The translations under genes were made by a program, and so were the position numbers. Below the pieces are notes generated by a model. That model saw only the letters and a program-made list of their open reading frames with translations, did not search any database and was not told where the DNA came from. From Chamaecrista fasciculata (Eukaryota; Streptophyta; Magnoliopsida; Fabales; Fabaceae), in the NCBI GenBank assembly GCA_003254925.1, contig QANZ01050548.1, positions 1-64,000 on the forward strand: a stretch of 64,000 nt of DNA. Reading direction: 5' to 3'. Below, in pieces: positions 13,086 through 24,383 of this stretch; within the stretch, counting starts at the first letter, position 1; each line of letters opens with the position of its first letter.

Positions 13086-14048
13086 ATGTCCAATAGAAAT
13101 GAAGCATTGCTATTGGACATTCAAGAAGTGAAGAAGCGAAGAAATTTTGAAGTTTTGTGTAAGTGAATGTCCAATAGAAATGAAGGAATCTTAATGGAAT
13201 TTAGTTGAGCATATGGGACTTAAGATTCCTTTTTCGCTTCTTGGTGTAAGTATTTATCTTTTCAATGATTGATATACTATAGTAATTTCTTATTCATATA
13301 TATATATGTATTCTTACAATTTTTCAAATTTTTTTACAGCCACCTGATGTAGGCAGCACAGACGAAGCATCACCAAGAGAAAATAGACCATCATCTGGAG
13401 CTAGTCATGACCTGTCGCCACTATGAACATATAATATTTTGAAATCACTTTGATATTTAATTGTTAGAATTATGCATATACATTTGATATTGGAGACATA
13501 TAATATATGCCATATATATGTTATGACTTTTGTAATGTTTTAATTTTTTTTTTGGTTGCCCAAGGTATCCCCCAGCCCGATGGGCTATTTAATGACATAA
13601 ATTTGGTATTTTATGAAACTTTCAAGATTGTTGTCAATTTATCTTTTATAATGTTGATTTTAATTTAAAATAATTTTATTAGGTTAATTTTAATTTTATT
13701 TGAATTTATAAAAAAAATGAAAAATATTTCTAGCGTCGCTAGATAAGATATAGTAGAGCAAAATTTCGTTAAGTTTAACGACGGTTATAAGCGTCGTTAT
13801 CTAGATAGCATTTAGAAGAGTGAATTTTGGTTTGGTTTAGCGACGGTTATAAGCGTCGTTATCTAGCGACGGTTATAATCGTCGCTAAATATGTTGGGGA
13901 GAGCTAAATTTGCCTGGGTTTAGCAACGGTCAGAACCGTCGCTAAGACTTGTCTAGCGACGGTTGTCCCTACGGTTGTGAAAACCGTCGCTAGAATGCTG
14001 CCGACGGTCAAAACCGTCGCTAAACCCAGCGCCTGTTTTTTTGTAGTG

Positions 14049-14876
14049 CCATAGTTCTCCAACCAGAAAAACTGAAAATCTTTTCTCTATTTTCAAACAT
14101 AGAAACAGATACTATTCGCTAGATAGCCTACATACGCGCCATGCACATTTATATTATATATTAGATTCTTTTGGAGCTATTTATAATAGTCCATTTCTTA
14201 AAATTGTATAATATTATAGTATAAATAGTTAAATACATATATAAGATAATATTAAAAATAATTAATTAATTTTAAAAACTGAGAATTCACTAAAAAGATT
14301 GATTTATAGCTCCTCCTAGTTCATATACTACTTTTAGATTTATTTAGTCATTATATAATAATAATGAAATAATAAATATTATATAAAATTTAAAATTAAT
14401 ATGTATCTGATTCTAAGGCATACAAAGCCATTAATATTTTTAAATGCATCTGTATCATACATGCACGTATTTTGTGAACTGTACGCACACTCTATGGGGG
14501 CGTTTGGTACACGGATTATTTTTTCATTCCAGGATATCACATTCCTAGGAATGTGATACCCAGGAATAAGATTTCCAGGATTATAAGAATGTCTGTTTGG
14601 ATGAGTTAAAATAATCCTAGGATTATTTTGCAATTTTCCAATCCGCGTACCAAACGCGGGATTACTCTAGTCTGAGCTCATAATCCCGAGACTATTTTTC
14701 TAATCCGTGTACCAAACGCCTCCTATATTCCTAAATGCATCTGTACGTGGATATACAATATTGTATGTTGTTTTCTTTACCAAATATAATTGGAAAAATG
14801 GATTTGTTTTGTTAGCATCAGATTCAGAAATCAAAATAGAGAAGATTTTCAGTTTTTCTGGTTGATTGGAGGACTA
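14049..14876. repeat. Imperfect inverted repeat enclosing a MITE
   Basis: The sequence CCAGAAAAACTGAAAATCTT near 14061-14080 returns in reverse complement near 14850-14869, with about 45-50 bp of imperfect pairing on each side and about 740 bp between. It may be the ends of an older foldback element. The interior is AT-rich without a gene and carries the MITE at 14496-14723. Confidence 0.45.
14496..14723. mobile_element. MITE, 228 bp, 'GGGGGCGTTTGGTAC' ends
   Basis: Ends are GGGGGCGTTTGGTACACGG and its near-perfect reverse complement CCGTGTACCAAACGCCTCC. TAT occurs on both sides (14493-14495, 14724-14726) and could be a 3-bp target duplication, which would fit the PIF/Harbinger (Tourist) class. 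A shorter relative ends at 31853. Confidence 0.65.
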
Positions 14877-15399
14877 TTTTGATAAAGACTCGTGACTAAT
14901 TTGGAATTTTTTGTACTGAACAAAAATTATTTTCCGCATGAATGCACCAATCTGTAATTTTCTGGATTGTTTTAGACTAAACTGAAATTATTTTCTGCAT
15001 GTCTGCACCAATCTATTACTTTCTAGAATGTTTTGGACTGAAGTGAAATTATTTTCCGCATATCTAGACTAATATGTGGCTAAATTTCATCTGAGACTGA
15101 TGTAGATTTAATTTTTTATCACCTGGATTGTTACAATTTAAATCTGTACTAAATTGAGGACTAAAACAGAAAAAAAAATAACTTGAGGATCAAAATAAAA
15201 TTAACCTCATAGTTTGAAGACTAACCATTTAATTTTAAAATTATTACAACAAAAAAGTTTGGGCTACATAAGCTCAAGCCTATGATTTTGAGTATATACT
15301 TGGCCCATTATAGTGACTATAATTTTATTTGAGAGGTCCAAACTTGACATATGAACAACGTCCTAGCACTACATATATCCACCATATTATTTCATAACT

Positions 15400-15650
15400 T
15401 CAAGCATTTTTAACAAGAAAGATGACGAAAATTGGGTATTCCAATATGGGCATAAGTTGGATAACCTTGGTTTGAAACCTAAGAAATAGTTCATCCATCA
15501 TGTCTTCTTCTCCAAAATGTGCCTTTCAAAATAGATTCTGTCACAACTCTTATGTATTTAGCTATGGATTTTCCTCTCTTGTTATGATCCACAAAACTCT
15601 CGTAATCAACTCCATTATCTTCATCATTTTCATATTCATCTAACTTGTCA
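15400..15650 (-). pseudogene. SABATH methyltransferase exon 4 relic
   Basis: On the minus strand this matches the 3' exon of gene A (19083-19472) closely: stop region, the 'FVISLVKNA'-like end, the 'MMDELF' region and the DDNERG-like region can all be followed, but single-base indels break the frame and the 5' part of the exon is gone. It is followed at once by the upstream module at 15690, with no exons 1-3 between. It therefore looks like an internally deleted gene copy. Confidence 0.75.
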
Positions 15651-15689
15651 TCTCTACTATATATTGAGTAGGTTGTATATATATTGACA

Positions 15690-16150
15690 TTTTGAGCGAG
15701 TCTGAACAGAACTAATTAATTATGGAACGTGAAGCGATGTAATACACCTATTTTGGATTTAACTTCTCTTGCCAAAAGTAGAATATATATACATATATAT
15801 ATATGTACAAATGCACAATGATGCATACCTATAATGCATATTCACACATAAAATAAGGGCCTTCATTTGTAAATTTTGATAATGGCATTGCAATTCTCAA
15901 TGTTCAAGTTGATGAACCACGTGCAAGACGTACGACAAGTTGTCATAACTATTGAATGAGAAGTACACCAACTATTAATAATAATATAATATTATTAAGG
16001 GTTACGTAGAAGCTCCAAGGCCATATATACATACATATGCTAGCTAATTGGAAAGGGACACATCACACATGTACGTATGTGCATGTGATGTGTCCCTTTC
16101 CAATGAACTTATGCATATGCCATATATAGACATATTCCACACCAAGTTGT
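15690..16150 (-). promoter_or_regulatory. SABATH upstream module, copy 1
   Basis: This 460-bp stretch matches the sequence about 0.4-0.8 kb upstream of gene E (59200-59640) and the blocks at 29150-29960 and 45790-46089. Shared landmarks are ATATTCACAC, 'GGCCTTCATTTGTAAATT', 'GACATTGCAATT' and a stretch ending in GATGAACCACGTGCAAGAC. The CACGTG near 15919 is a G-box core. It has no intact gene attached here. Confidence 0.5.
16048..16103. repeat. Perfect 20-bp hairpin
   Basis: TTGGAAAGGGACACATCACA (16048-16067) is followed after 16 bases by its exact reverse complement (16084-16103). The loop is itself partly self-complementary. It lies in the upstream module copy. Origin unclear: small inverted duplication or tiny foldback element. 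Confidence 0.7.
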
Positions 16151-16842
16151 CATTTGTTTTTACATAATAAAAACAAACCAAAACAGGCAAGGAATCATAA
16201 AAGCAATTTCTGACCTGATTGGTCTGTTTCTTGGAAGTTTATTCAATTGATTTTCTCTTCTTTTTCTTGTGTACACCTAGAAGATGAAATTTTGATTTGT
16301 GACACTTCAATCTTCTTTTACCTAGTTTGTATGTGCTTGATCAATATTTGATTTTGTTGAAGTCTTGGTGCTTGTATACCAAGTTTTTTTTTTCTTTCTT
16401 TAATTTTCTAAACTTCTAAACTTTCATTTATGTGTGAATCTTTGAATTAGATCAAATTCTCGATCAGGTTATTAAACTCATGCTCATCGTGTTCTTCAAA
16501 ACTCCACTTAGGTGTTTTCTTAAAAAAAAAAGTCAAAACTTCAAATTGGTCCCAAATATATGGGGTAGATTTCAAATTGGTCATCAATAATGTTTCATCT
16601 TATTCATAATAGTCCTATATATATATGGTTCCATAATTTTTCAAATTGGTTTGAAATTATTAAATGTGTTCATATATTATATATATCTGTCTCATTCTAA
16701 GATCGAATATGATAAATTCAGAGTTATGAGTTGCTTTTAACAAGTATTTTTTTCTATCTAAATTGTCAACAAATAAGGTCAAATTAAGTCTTGAAAGTGA
16801 GTTCGCTCGTTTCATGGTCAAACAAGTGAAATTAGTCATATC

Positions 16843-18181
16843 CATGGTTGTCAAACTCGAGTTTTAACTCGTTAACTCGCCAAGTTTACCCCCCAAAATC
16901 GTGTAAACTCGGCTCAAACTCGGACCAGGGCTAAACTCGGAGCAAACTCGCCTAAACTTGCTGAACTCGACTAAACTTGCGATTTTACACTGAACTCGGT
17001 GAGTTCACTCAGTGACTTTTTTTTTTCGGTTTTTGCCAATTAAAACCGGCCCAATCAGCAAAAAAAAAGAGCCTAATCTAAAAAAAAACCGGCCCAAACA
17101 AAAAATTACACTAAACCTAATCTATCTCCTTCATTTTGCCAAAATTTTCTGCGTCTTGCGTTCTTGCCAGCTTATCCTCTTCGACTCTGCAGTCTCCACT
17201 TCTTCATTCTGCATTCAAAACGCTTCGTTCTGCACCTCCACTTCGATTCGCTTCGCTGCCTTCCGTTGCCACTCGCCGCACCGTCGACGCCTTCCAACGA
17301 AGCTGGCAACGCCGTCGATGCCTTCCACTGCTGCTACCGCTGCCGCTACCGTGTATTGTATGTGTCTTTCTCTTTTCCTATTTTGCTGTGGGGTGTCGGC
17401 TGTGAGTTTGTGGCTCAGTGACTATGAATGTATTATGTATGAATCATGAATGTGAAGTGTATGTATCAATGTATGATTTATGAATTTGAATATGTGATTA
17501 TGTGAAATTGTGTATGTTAATCCAATATTTTTTTTTCAATTAGATCAATTACATTTTTAAGTAGTTTAAGATGAATTATCTATTATAGTACATATTGGTC
17601 TGGTAGATTATAGACTTATAGTTGAAAACAAAAATGTAGAAAAGAATAGAGTGTTGTAAAAGTACCAAGAAAAAGAAACCGAAAAGAACAACAATTCTGT
17701 TTATAAAAGAAACACATGTGAAAAAAATTAAAGAAAAAGTAGAAGAGGAGGTAAAGGTATGAGCTGCTTAAGAATTGAGGGAGATGTATCACAAATAACT
17801 AGAATTTACCCTGCGACGATGCATCGGTAATTATATTTATATATTTAATTTTAAAAATACTTTTTAAAAAAATACATATAATAAACAATCTTATGTTATG
17901 TCATATTTGAGTGTTTATTTAGATTTTTGTGTTATGTTTGAGACTTTAAGTGTTTATTTGATTTGATGCACAATATTATGAGTTTATGACGCTTTGAATT
18001 TTTTAAGAACAATGTTATGTTATGTCATATTTGATATTATTTTGATTTAATTTTACATTTAAAGAAAATGATATATATTTGTAAATTTTATTCTGCATAC
18101 TTAGGTAAACTCGGCGAGTTTACGATCCGAGTTTACCCCACCTCTACGAGTTTGGTTAAACTCTCGAGTTTGACAACCTTG
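16843..18181. mobile_element. hAT-type element, 1339 bp, 8-bp target duplication
   Basis: The ends are CATGGTTGTCAAACTCGAG and, at the right, CTCGAGTTTGACAACCTTG, an inverted pair. GTCATATC flanks both sides (16835-16842, 18182-18189), the 8-bp duplication of the hAT superfamily. Subterminal regions are rich in 'AACTCG' motifs in both orientations. A GC-richer block at 17140-17400 has overlapping frames in three phases; none looks like a transposase. Non-autonomous. It lies in the decayed SABATH copy between the exon 3 and exon 4 relics. Confidence 0.85.
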
Positions 18182-18461
18182 GTCATATCTATCTTATTTC
18201 AAGTTCAAATGTAATGCTTTCAGAACTATGTGTAAACTCTTGAAAAGTTCTTTCTCAGTCTATTTGAAACCATCAACAAAGGAGCTTAAATCTTCTCTCA
18301 AAGTAGGTTTGAGACTAAAAAAAATTAATAAAGAACATATAGAAATTCTACACTTGAAATAGTCTTCTCCTAATTAAAATTTGAACTTGAGTTTATTTAC
18401 TATGTTGTGTGAAATTAGTCCCTTTTATTAGACAGAATGCACATCAATAATAGTGCAAATA

Positions 18462-18493
<32 letters not shown>

Positions 18494-18512
18494 TGTGTGT
18501 GTATATAGATAC

Positions 18513-18653
18513 CTGGGAAACCATTTCAGCGAGTAATATGTTAATGAGGCCTCCGGCAGTTATAGATTGAGAAGCATCATAGCTTCCAACGAATGTTAGA
18601 AGCATGGCTCCTCCTAACACCAATTCTTGTGAACGTGATCTCAAAAACATTCT
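18513..18653 (-). pseudogene. SABATH methyltransferase exon 3 relic
   Basis: Minus-strand translation reads MFLRSRSQELVLGGAMLLTF and then [20 protein letters not shown], nearly the same as exon 3 of genes A, D and E, and it ends at a proper CAG|GTAT donor. The 5' third of the exon is missing; sequence before it is unrelated. No exon 1 or 2 was found between here and gene A, so it is a 3' fragment of a tandem copy that lay next to gene A. Confidence 0.8.
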
Positions 18654-19082
18654 ATTTGGACAAAATAATAGTTTAGTCCAACACAATAATAAGTAATTAC
18701 AACATGGCCCAATATTAAGGTAAATAACCATTTTACCCTTTGTGATCGGTGAGTGAATGTAGTAGAGTATAGGTAATTATAGGTATATATATAGGGGTAT
18801 AAGTGTAATTGAGTGTGTATGATTATAAAAAAATCATGATTATAATTTGATTAGAAAAAAATCGCAAACGAACACGCTTATTACGATTATAATTAGAGCA
18901 CAAACGAACTGGGGCGAACTAAACTGACTTCTATCATCTTCAAAACTTTATTCTTTTTATTTATTACTTCTATTACAAAGAGGCAAACACTAGCTAGATA
19001 GTACGTACCACTCTAAATAAACACCAAGTCATCATACAAAGGATTATTACATTCAACCTACAAGTGGCATTATTTCATAACT

Positions 19083-22000
19083 TCAAGCATTTTTAACAAG
19101 GGAAATGACGAAAATTGGGTATTCCAATATGGGCATGAGTTGGACAACCTTATTTTCAAACCTAAGAAATAGTTCATCCATCATCATGTCTTCTTGTCCA
19201 AAATGTGCCTTCAAAATAGGTTCTGTCACAGCTCTTATGTATTTAGCTATGGATTTTCCTCTCTCATTATCATCAACAAAATTCTCATAATCAACTCCAT
19301 CTTCTTCATTTTCATATTCATCTAAGCTTAATCCATCCCAACTTGTTCTCATACTCTCCATTCTTTCAACACTGAAACTCCCTTGTTCCTTTATTATTTC
19401 TTTTACTTCCTCTGCCTTTGGATGGTACATTGGGATAGTGAAACCATCCAGTTTTGCTCCTTGGATCAAATTCTGCATCATTATATGAATTGTCGATCAA
19501 CACTGTGTATTTCCAATTAAAAATTATTATATATATATATATTAGGGGTAACAAAATCAACTCAATTCAACTATAAAATTAACCAACCCAACCCAACTTA
19601 TATAAATAATGGGACAAGATAGGTTTGGTCAAAAATTGACACACTAAAATTTGAGTTGGGTTGAGTCAATTGTGAACCCATCCACCCTTAAATTTTAAGT
19701 AAAATTCTGTGCTTCAATGATGAGGAAGTTGAACTTCACAAAATTTTTACAAAAATTACAAAGTACCCTTAAAAAGTTTCAAAATTTATTACAAAACTTG
19801 GATCATGATATGTGAGGACTAAAATGAAAATTATAAAAATATTTTGGGGTCAAAAGATAATTTTATAAAATATTGGAACAAGGGTAAAATTACATATCTG
19901 TCCTAAATCTGAAAAATAAATATAATTTAGTCCAACTCCTACCTATCTTCAAATGCAAGGACTTGAATGAAATTTTGAAAGTAATCTTGAACCTTTTAGA
20001 AAATATTCTCATTAATTAATTTAAAAATTAAATAATTAACAATTAATTTTATTAAATAATATAAATATTTTTAAAATGTGTTCATGAATAGGATTGAATT
20101 GATCCTTAATTTCATAGTTATGACCCATCCACCCATAACCCATTTCATAAATATAAATAGGTCACTAATGAGTCAACGAGTGATTTATAAGTTAATTCAA
20201 CCATTTGCCAACTCTAATATATATAAAATGAATAAACTAACAATTTGGTCTCTGAAAGATCACCGAGTTGACAATTTAATCCTTAAAAGATTGAAATGTA
20301 CAATTGAATCTCTAAAAGATCAAAATAATTTAGTCCTGAAAGATTAAAACGATATAAACACACCTGGGAAACCATTTCAGTGAGCAGTGTATGAATAAGG
20401 CCACCAGCTGTTATGGATTCGGAAGTATCATATTCATAGCTGCCAATGAATGTTAGAAGCATGGCTCCTCTTGACACCAGTTCTTCAGAACGAGATCTCA
20501 AGAACATTCTGAAGTCTTCATTAAATTGTTCAAAGTAGCATTCATGAATAGTCTTTCTTCTCACATAATTGTAATCATTATTCCACTTTTCATCATCAAC
20601 TTCTAACTCAGCGTACTCCTTCAACCGTTTTGGGACCTATGAAGCATTTTGTTAAGTTCATATATAATAAATTAATAATAGCTCTTTGAATATGATTACT
20701 TATTATTGTGGGCCTCATCGATCCATGTTCTAAAGCAAATCAATTAATAGATGAAGAGACTCATAAAATTGGACTAATACCTTTATTTTATTTGTTGTTT
20801 TCTGTTTTAGTTCAATTTTTTTTTTCAAAAATTTTGAAATTAATAAAGGAAGTATTGAAAATATTTGAAAATTGGACTAATACCTTTATTGGATATTTGA
20901 TCTTTGTCATTAAGAGGAAAAGTAGAATAGCATAAACATGGAAAGTTATGAAATTGGATATTGAAAAGTATAATTCCTATAAGAAGGAAGTATTGAAAAT
21001 ATTTGAAAATGATGGCCCCAATTCGGAAGTAATTTCAAATAACCCGATATTTGTTAAAAATTTTATGAACAAGGAAGGAAGTTGGTCCCCTAAATTAAAA
21101 TATTTATTAATATATATGTATGCATTTCTGATTCTATTATTTAATTTGATCTCATGAAGTAAGACTCATCACTTTTTATTATTTAATATTTTAATCAATT
21201 TAAATACTATTATCTCTCCAATCTCATTATTTTTTTACATTTTTTGTTTATGTTTGTTTTTTTGTCTAATTTATACATTTTATCTTATCATATGATAATA
21301 TATAGAGAAAAATAACACCAAAATTATATTTTGGTTCCTAATGTTTACCCAAAGTTTTACTTTGGTCCTTAATAATTTTTTGTTCTATTTTAGTCCTTAA
21401 TGTTTTCTAAAAGTTTTATAATTGGTCCCTAACTATTGAATATGGTCATATTTCGTTCGTCTCAAACCCGAACATTAGGGATCAAAACAGAACTTTAGAT
21501 AAGTATTAGAGACTAAAATAAGATTTTGGCCAAAAAATATTTCGGTCCCCCTAACTAAAAATCCTGGCTTCGCGTGTGACACCTAATAAGGTAATTGATT
21601 CCCATTAGAAGATCGAGATTTTATATACCTAAGATTGGAAAAGTCATAAGATAGATCGAATCGATGATCATAAGATCTTACTATTTTTGAAGTATATATA
21701 ATTGTATTTAATTGTTTATAATTAGACCTACAATTACTTAATTAATTTATTCTCTTTCCTTCAAATTATAATACTGTAATGCCTAGTGAAATTCAATAAT
21801 TTGATTGATCTCTTCTTTCCTTTTTTTGGCCAAAAACAAAATTTATTGAAAAACCAAAAACACCAGCGTACATCAATACAACAAGTGGAAAGAAGTGGAA
21901 TAATGTTTCAATCTTCACAGCTAGTTGGGTTGGGGCGGGTTGAGGGAAAATCCCAGCCCAACCCGCACATCAATCTGCGGGTTAGGTTGGGTTGAGTTTA

Positions 22001-23753
22001 ATAATTTTCTAAACTCAACCCGAACCAACCCAACCCGCAGAGTTACGGGTTGGGTTGGGTTGAACCTGCGGGTTGAATTTGTATTTTTTTTTATAATTTT
22101 CATAACAAAAAAAATAATATTATAAATTTGTGAGTAGTGAATAAAAAAACTTATACATAAAAAAGGTTAAAAAACATAGATTTTATATATATAAATATAA
22201 ATCTATTAAAATATATTCCATAACATATGTAAATGTAATACATATATGTAATTATGTAAATTTTAATTCAAAATATCTTATTTATAAAGAACTAATAATA
22301 TAAATATATAAGAAAACATACAAAATTTATATAAAAATACATAAACATATATAAAAAAATAAATTAAAAAATAAAAAAATTTATATGCGGGCTTGCGGGT
22401 TGGGTTGGGTTGAGAAACTCTGAATCCGCAACCTAACCCGCAAGTGTGCGGGTTGAGAATTTTGAGCCCAAATCAACCTGCGAACCCGAACCAACCCAAC
22501 CCATAGCTGCGGGGTTGGGTTTGTTTCTGCGGACTCGCGGGTTGGTTTGCTCACCCCTATTCACAACTCAGATCTGGGAAATTTTAAGATTGGGAATTTT
22601 GTAGGATGGAAGTGGAACACTGAATTTTGCTCCAATATATAAGAAACCAAAAAAAAAATTGATAACATATATATGAAATGCAACATTTTTCTCTAAAATT
22701 CAAAAAAAAAAAATGATATGTGGGATCTCATGATCCTACGATCTTACGAGTAAGATTTCAATCCAACTGCTATTTCATCCAAAATTGATCCTGCATGAGA
22801 TCAAATAATTAAGAAACTTGCTTGCAAGATTGTAAAATTTTACAATGTTGCGATCGATCTTGACAGCCTTGTATAGTTGTATTGAAAATCTTTGAAAATG
22901 TCATGTAACTACGTAATAAGGTAATTAATTGCATAAAAAACTATTCAAAATTTTCATATTTTAATAAAATATCTCACAAGTCACAAGTCATTAAACAATT
23001 TGTTCTTAGTTTATTTTGATCAGAATGATTGATATTAACAGGATCATAAAATTGTAGGTTGAATGAGATCTAAGACTATATATAAAATGAAGATCTTATA
23101 TTAAAACTGACCTGAGAAACCCAATGGACAGAGTAAGAGGAATGAAAGAAATGGATGGAATTAGTGGGGAAGAGCCTGCCATAGAAACTGCCAGGTGTTG
23201 CATTAGCGAAACACTTTGGAACCAATTTTTTTGGTGAATCAAATCCCTTATTATCGTCGTCTTGTTTGAGAAGTGTGTGATAGAATTGAGGAAGTAACCT
23301 TAGCAACGAATTGAAGTCATTCCCAAACAGGTCATTGAAAAAAATCTGAAAATGAGGTGCATCAACCTTCAATTTACGACTTGCTTCATCAATAGCGGCG
23401 ATAATTGTCGCCACTGCCATCAGTGCATTAGGTCCTGACGAACATCCTAAATCCGCCACTCTAAAACAACTAATTGGAACACTACTTTTGAAGTACAAAT
23501 TCATCACGCTTTCTGTAAGCATTGGTTTCGCTCTTACTAACGCCCTTCTCTACAAATATACACAACAATAATATTATAAATATATATATATATATATATA
23601 TATAGATATAGATAAATAGATCATAGATATAGTTAATTTGCATTTAAAAAGTCTTTAAAAATTAATAATAATACATACTTGTAGTAACGAATTTTTGGCG
23701 TAACTTGTTTTTCCGTCGCCTGGATTCATGTGAAGGACTTGCTCTGTAGCCAT
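19083..23753 (-). CDS. SABATH methyltransferase, gene A (4 exons, 391 aa)
   Basis: SABATH enzymes move a methyl group from S-adenosyl-methionine to a carboxyl or ring nitrogen of small metabolites in the cytosol. Exons by hand: 23679-23753, 23112-23549, 20364-20636, 19083-19472; all junctions are GT...AG and phases agree. The start [14 protein letters not shown] is the usual SABATH N-terminus; YAKNSLLQ holds the Gln that contacts SAM and the substrate carboxyl. Exon 2 has [12 protein letters not shown] (SAM motif I), [21 protein letters not shown] and [10 protein letters not shown] (aromatic-pocket segment). Exon 3 opens with a long insert ([18 protein letters not shown]) absent from D and E. 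Exon 4 ends [12 protein letters not shown]. Length is slightly above the family's usual 360-380. No break seen. Introns 2 (2.5 kb) and 3 (0.9 kb) contain hAT-like insertions. His before the pocket Trp resembles jasmonate-type enzymes, but the substrate is not established. Confidence 0.85.
19543..20216. mobile_element. hAT-like element in intron 3 of gene A, 674 bp
   Basis: The left end TAGGGGTAACAAAATCAAC and the right end ...GCCAACTCTA are inverted relatives, and ATATATAT flanks both sides, though this lies in a simple (TA)n tract and so is weak as a duplication. Interior includes CCAACCCAACCCAAC and its complement-like GGGTTGGGTTGAG. Non-coding. Confidence 0.55.
21922..22559. mobile_element. 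hAT-like element in intron 2 of gene A, 638 bp
   Basis: Subterminal blocks of GGGTTGGGTT/AACCCAACCC repeat near both ends, and the right end reads GGTTTGCTCACCCCTA, whose complement TAGGGGTGAGCAAACC is a common plant hAT terminus. Flanks TTCACAGC and TTCACAAC agree at 7 of 8 bases. The left terminus is less well preserved. Overlapping frames over the repeats are chance. A further foldback-like stretch lies at 21327-21540 in the same intron. Confidence 0.6.
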
Positions 23754-23838
23754 GGCTTCCCTTATCACAAGAGATGAGTATGGATGCTCAAAGCCCTACG
23801 ATTGGTAAACTCTGCAACAAATCTTGGAAAATCTTACG

Positions 23839-23848
23839 CTTTATAGAG
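23839..23848 (-). promoter_or_regulatory. TATA box of gene A
   Basis: On the minus strand CTCTATAAAG lies about 85-95 bases before the ATG at 23753, a normal distance. The same relative position in gene D carries CTTTATATAG, and the bases between are recognisably related in A and D. Confidence 0.6.
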
Positions 23849-23987
23849 CCAACAAGGGGTACTGTATATGTATTTCCAACTATAATTTTGTCATTGAAAA
23901 GCGTTTTAATTATAATTGTCTAAATGCAAAAATTAATTATATTAATTTTTTGTTCAATCTTGTGGTTAAAAATCATAATATATATAT

Positions 23988-24025
23988 ACTAGGAGCTTTC
24001 TGTGCCTTAACGGGCACGGAAATAT
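23988..24025 (-). mobile_element. Helitron-like 3' terminus
   Basis: On the minus strand a short hairpin (CCGTGCCCGTTAAGGCACAG) is followed by AAAGCTCCTAG and then T. A hairpin a few bases before CTRR|T is the Helitron 3' signature. A sister terminus lies at 60355-60392. The 5' end was not found. Confidence 0.45.
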
Positions 24026-24383
24026 GTATGTAACGTTTGATTTGACATTTATAATCATTCAGTGACTAAATAGGATATTTCTATTATTCAATGACTAAAT
24101 CATTAGAAGTGTGAAAATTAAAAGACCAAATAATAAGTTTTCACTTTCTTAAATCTCATCTACTATTTTCTCTGTCCTATTATCTATACATTCAGCCAAT
24201 TATCAAGTTCCACATGTTTATTTTTTATTTTTTTAATTTTTAATTTAATTATTTTGACCAACCAAAAGTACCCTCACACATATAATATAGTGTATATATA
24301 TATATATATATATTGTCCTATAAATATTTATCTGATGGATAAAAATGAATTCTGACAACTCAATAATGATGGATAGGCATATG

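Larger units (their letters stand above)
10196..14048. mobile_element. CACTA (En/Spm) element, non-autonomous, 3.85 kb
   Basis: The left end reads CACTACAAAAATTAAGG and the right end ...TTTTTTTGTAGTG, so the termini are inverted repeats of the CACTA type. Subterminal regions are full of a short repeat built on CGACGGTT/AACCGTCG, in both orientations: several copies in 10200-10320 and about ten in 13730-14030. The expected 3-bp target duplication is imperfect (CCT on the left, CCA on the right). No full transposase is visible; the interior holds only short frames (12126-12341, 12801-13085) and intron-like sequence. It sits in an LTR, so it is younger than that LTR. Confidence 0.85.

Noticed and set aside
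17012-17449. Three overlapping frames of 85-145 codons
   Set aside because: They lie in three phases of one GC-richer block inside a hAT-type element. None has family motifs, so they are compositional chance.
18460-18500. (TA)n and (TG)n tracts here and at about 15790, 23580, 24297, 26398, 57055, 59330 and 59540
   Set aside because: Ordinary microsatellites; useful as markers but without further meaning.
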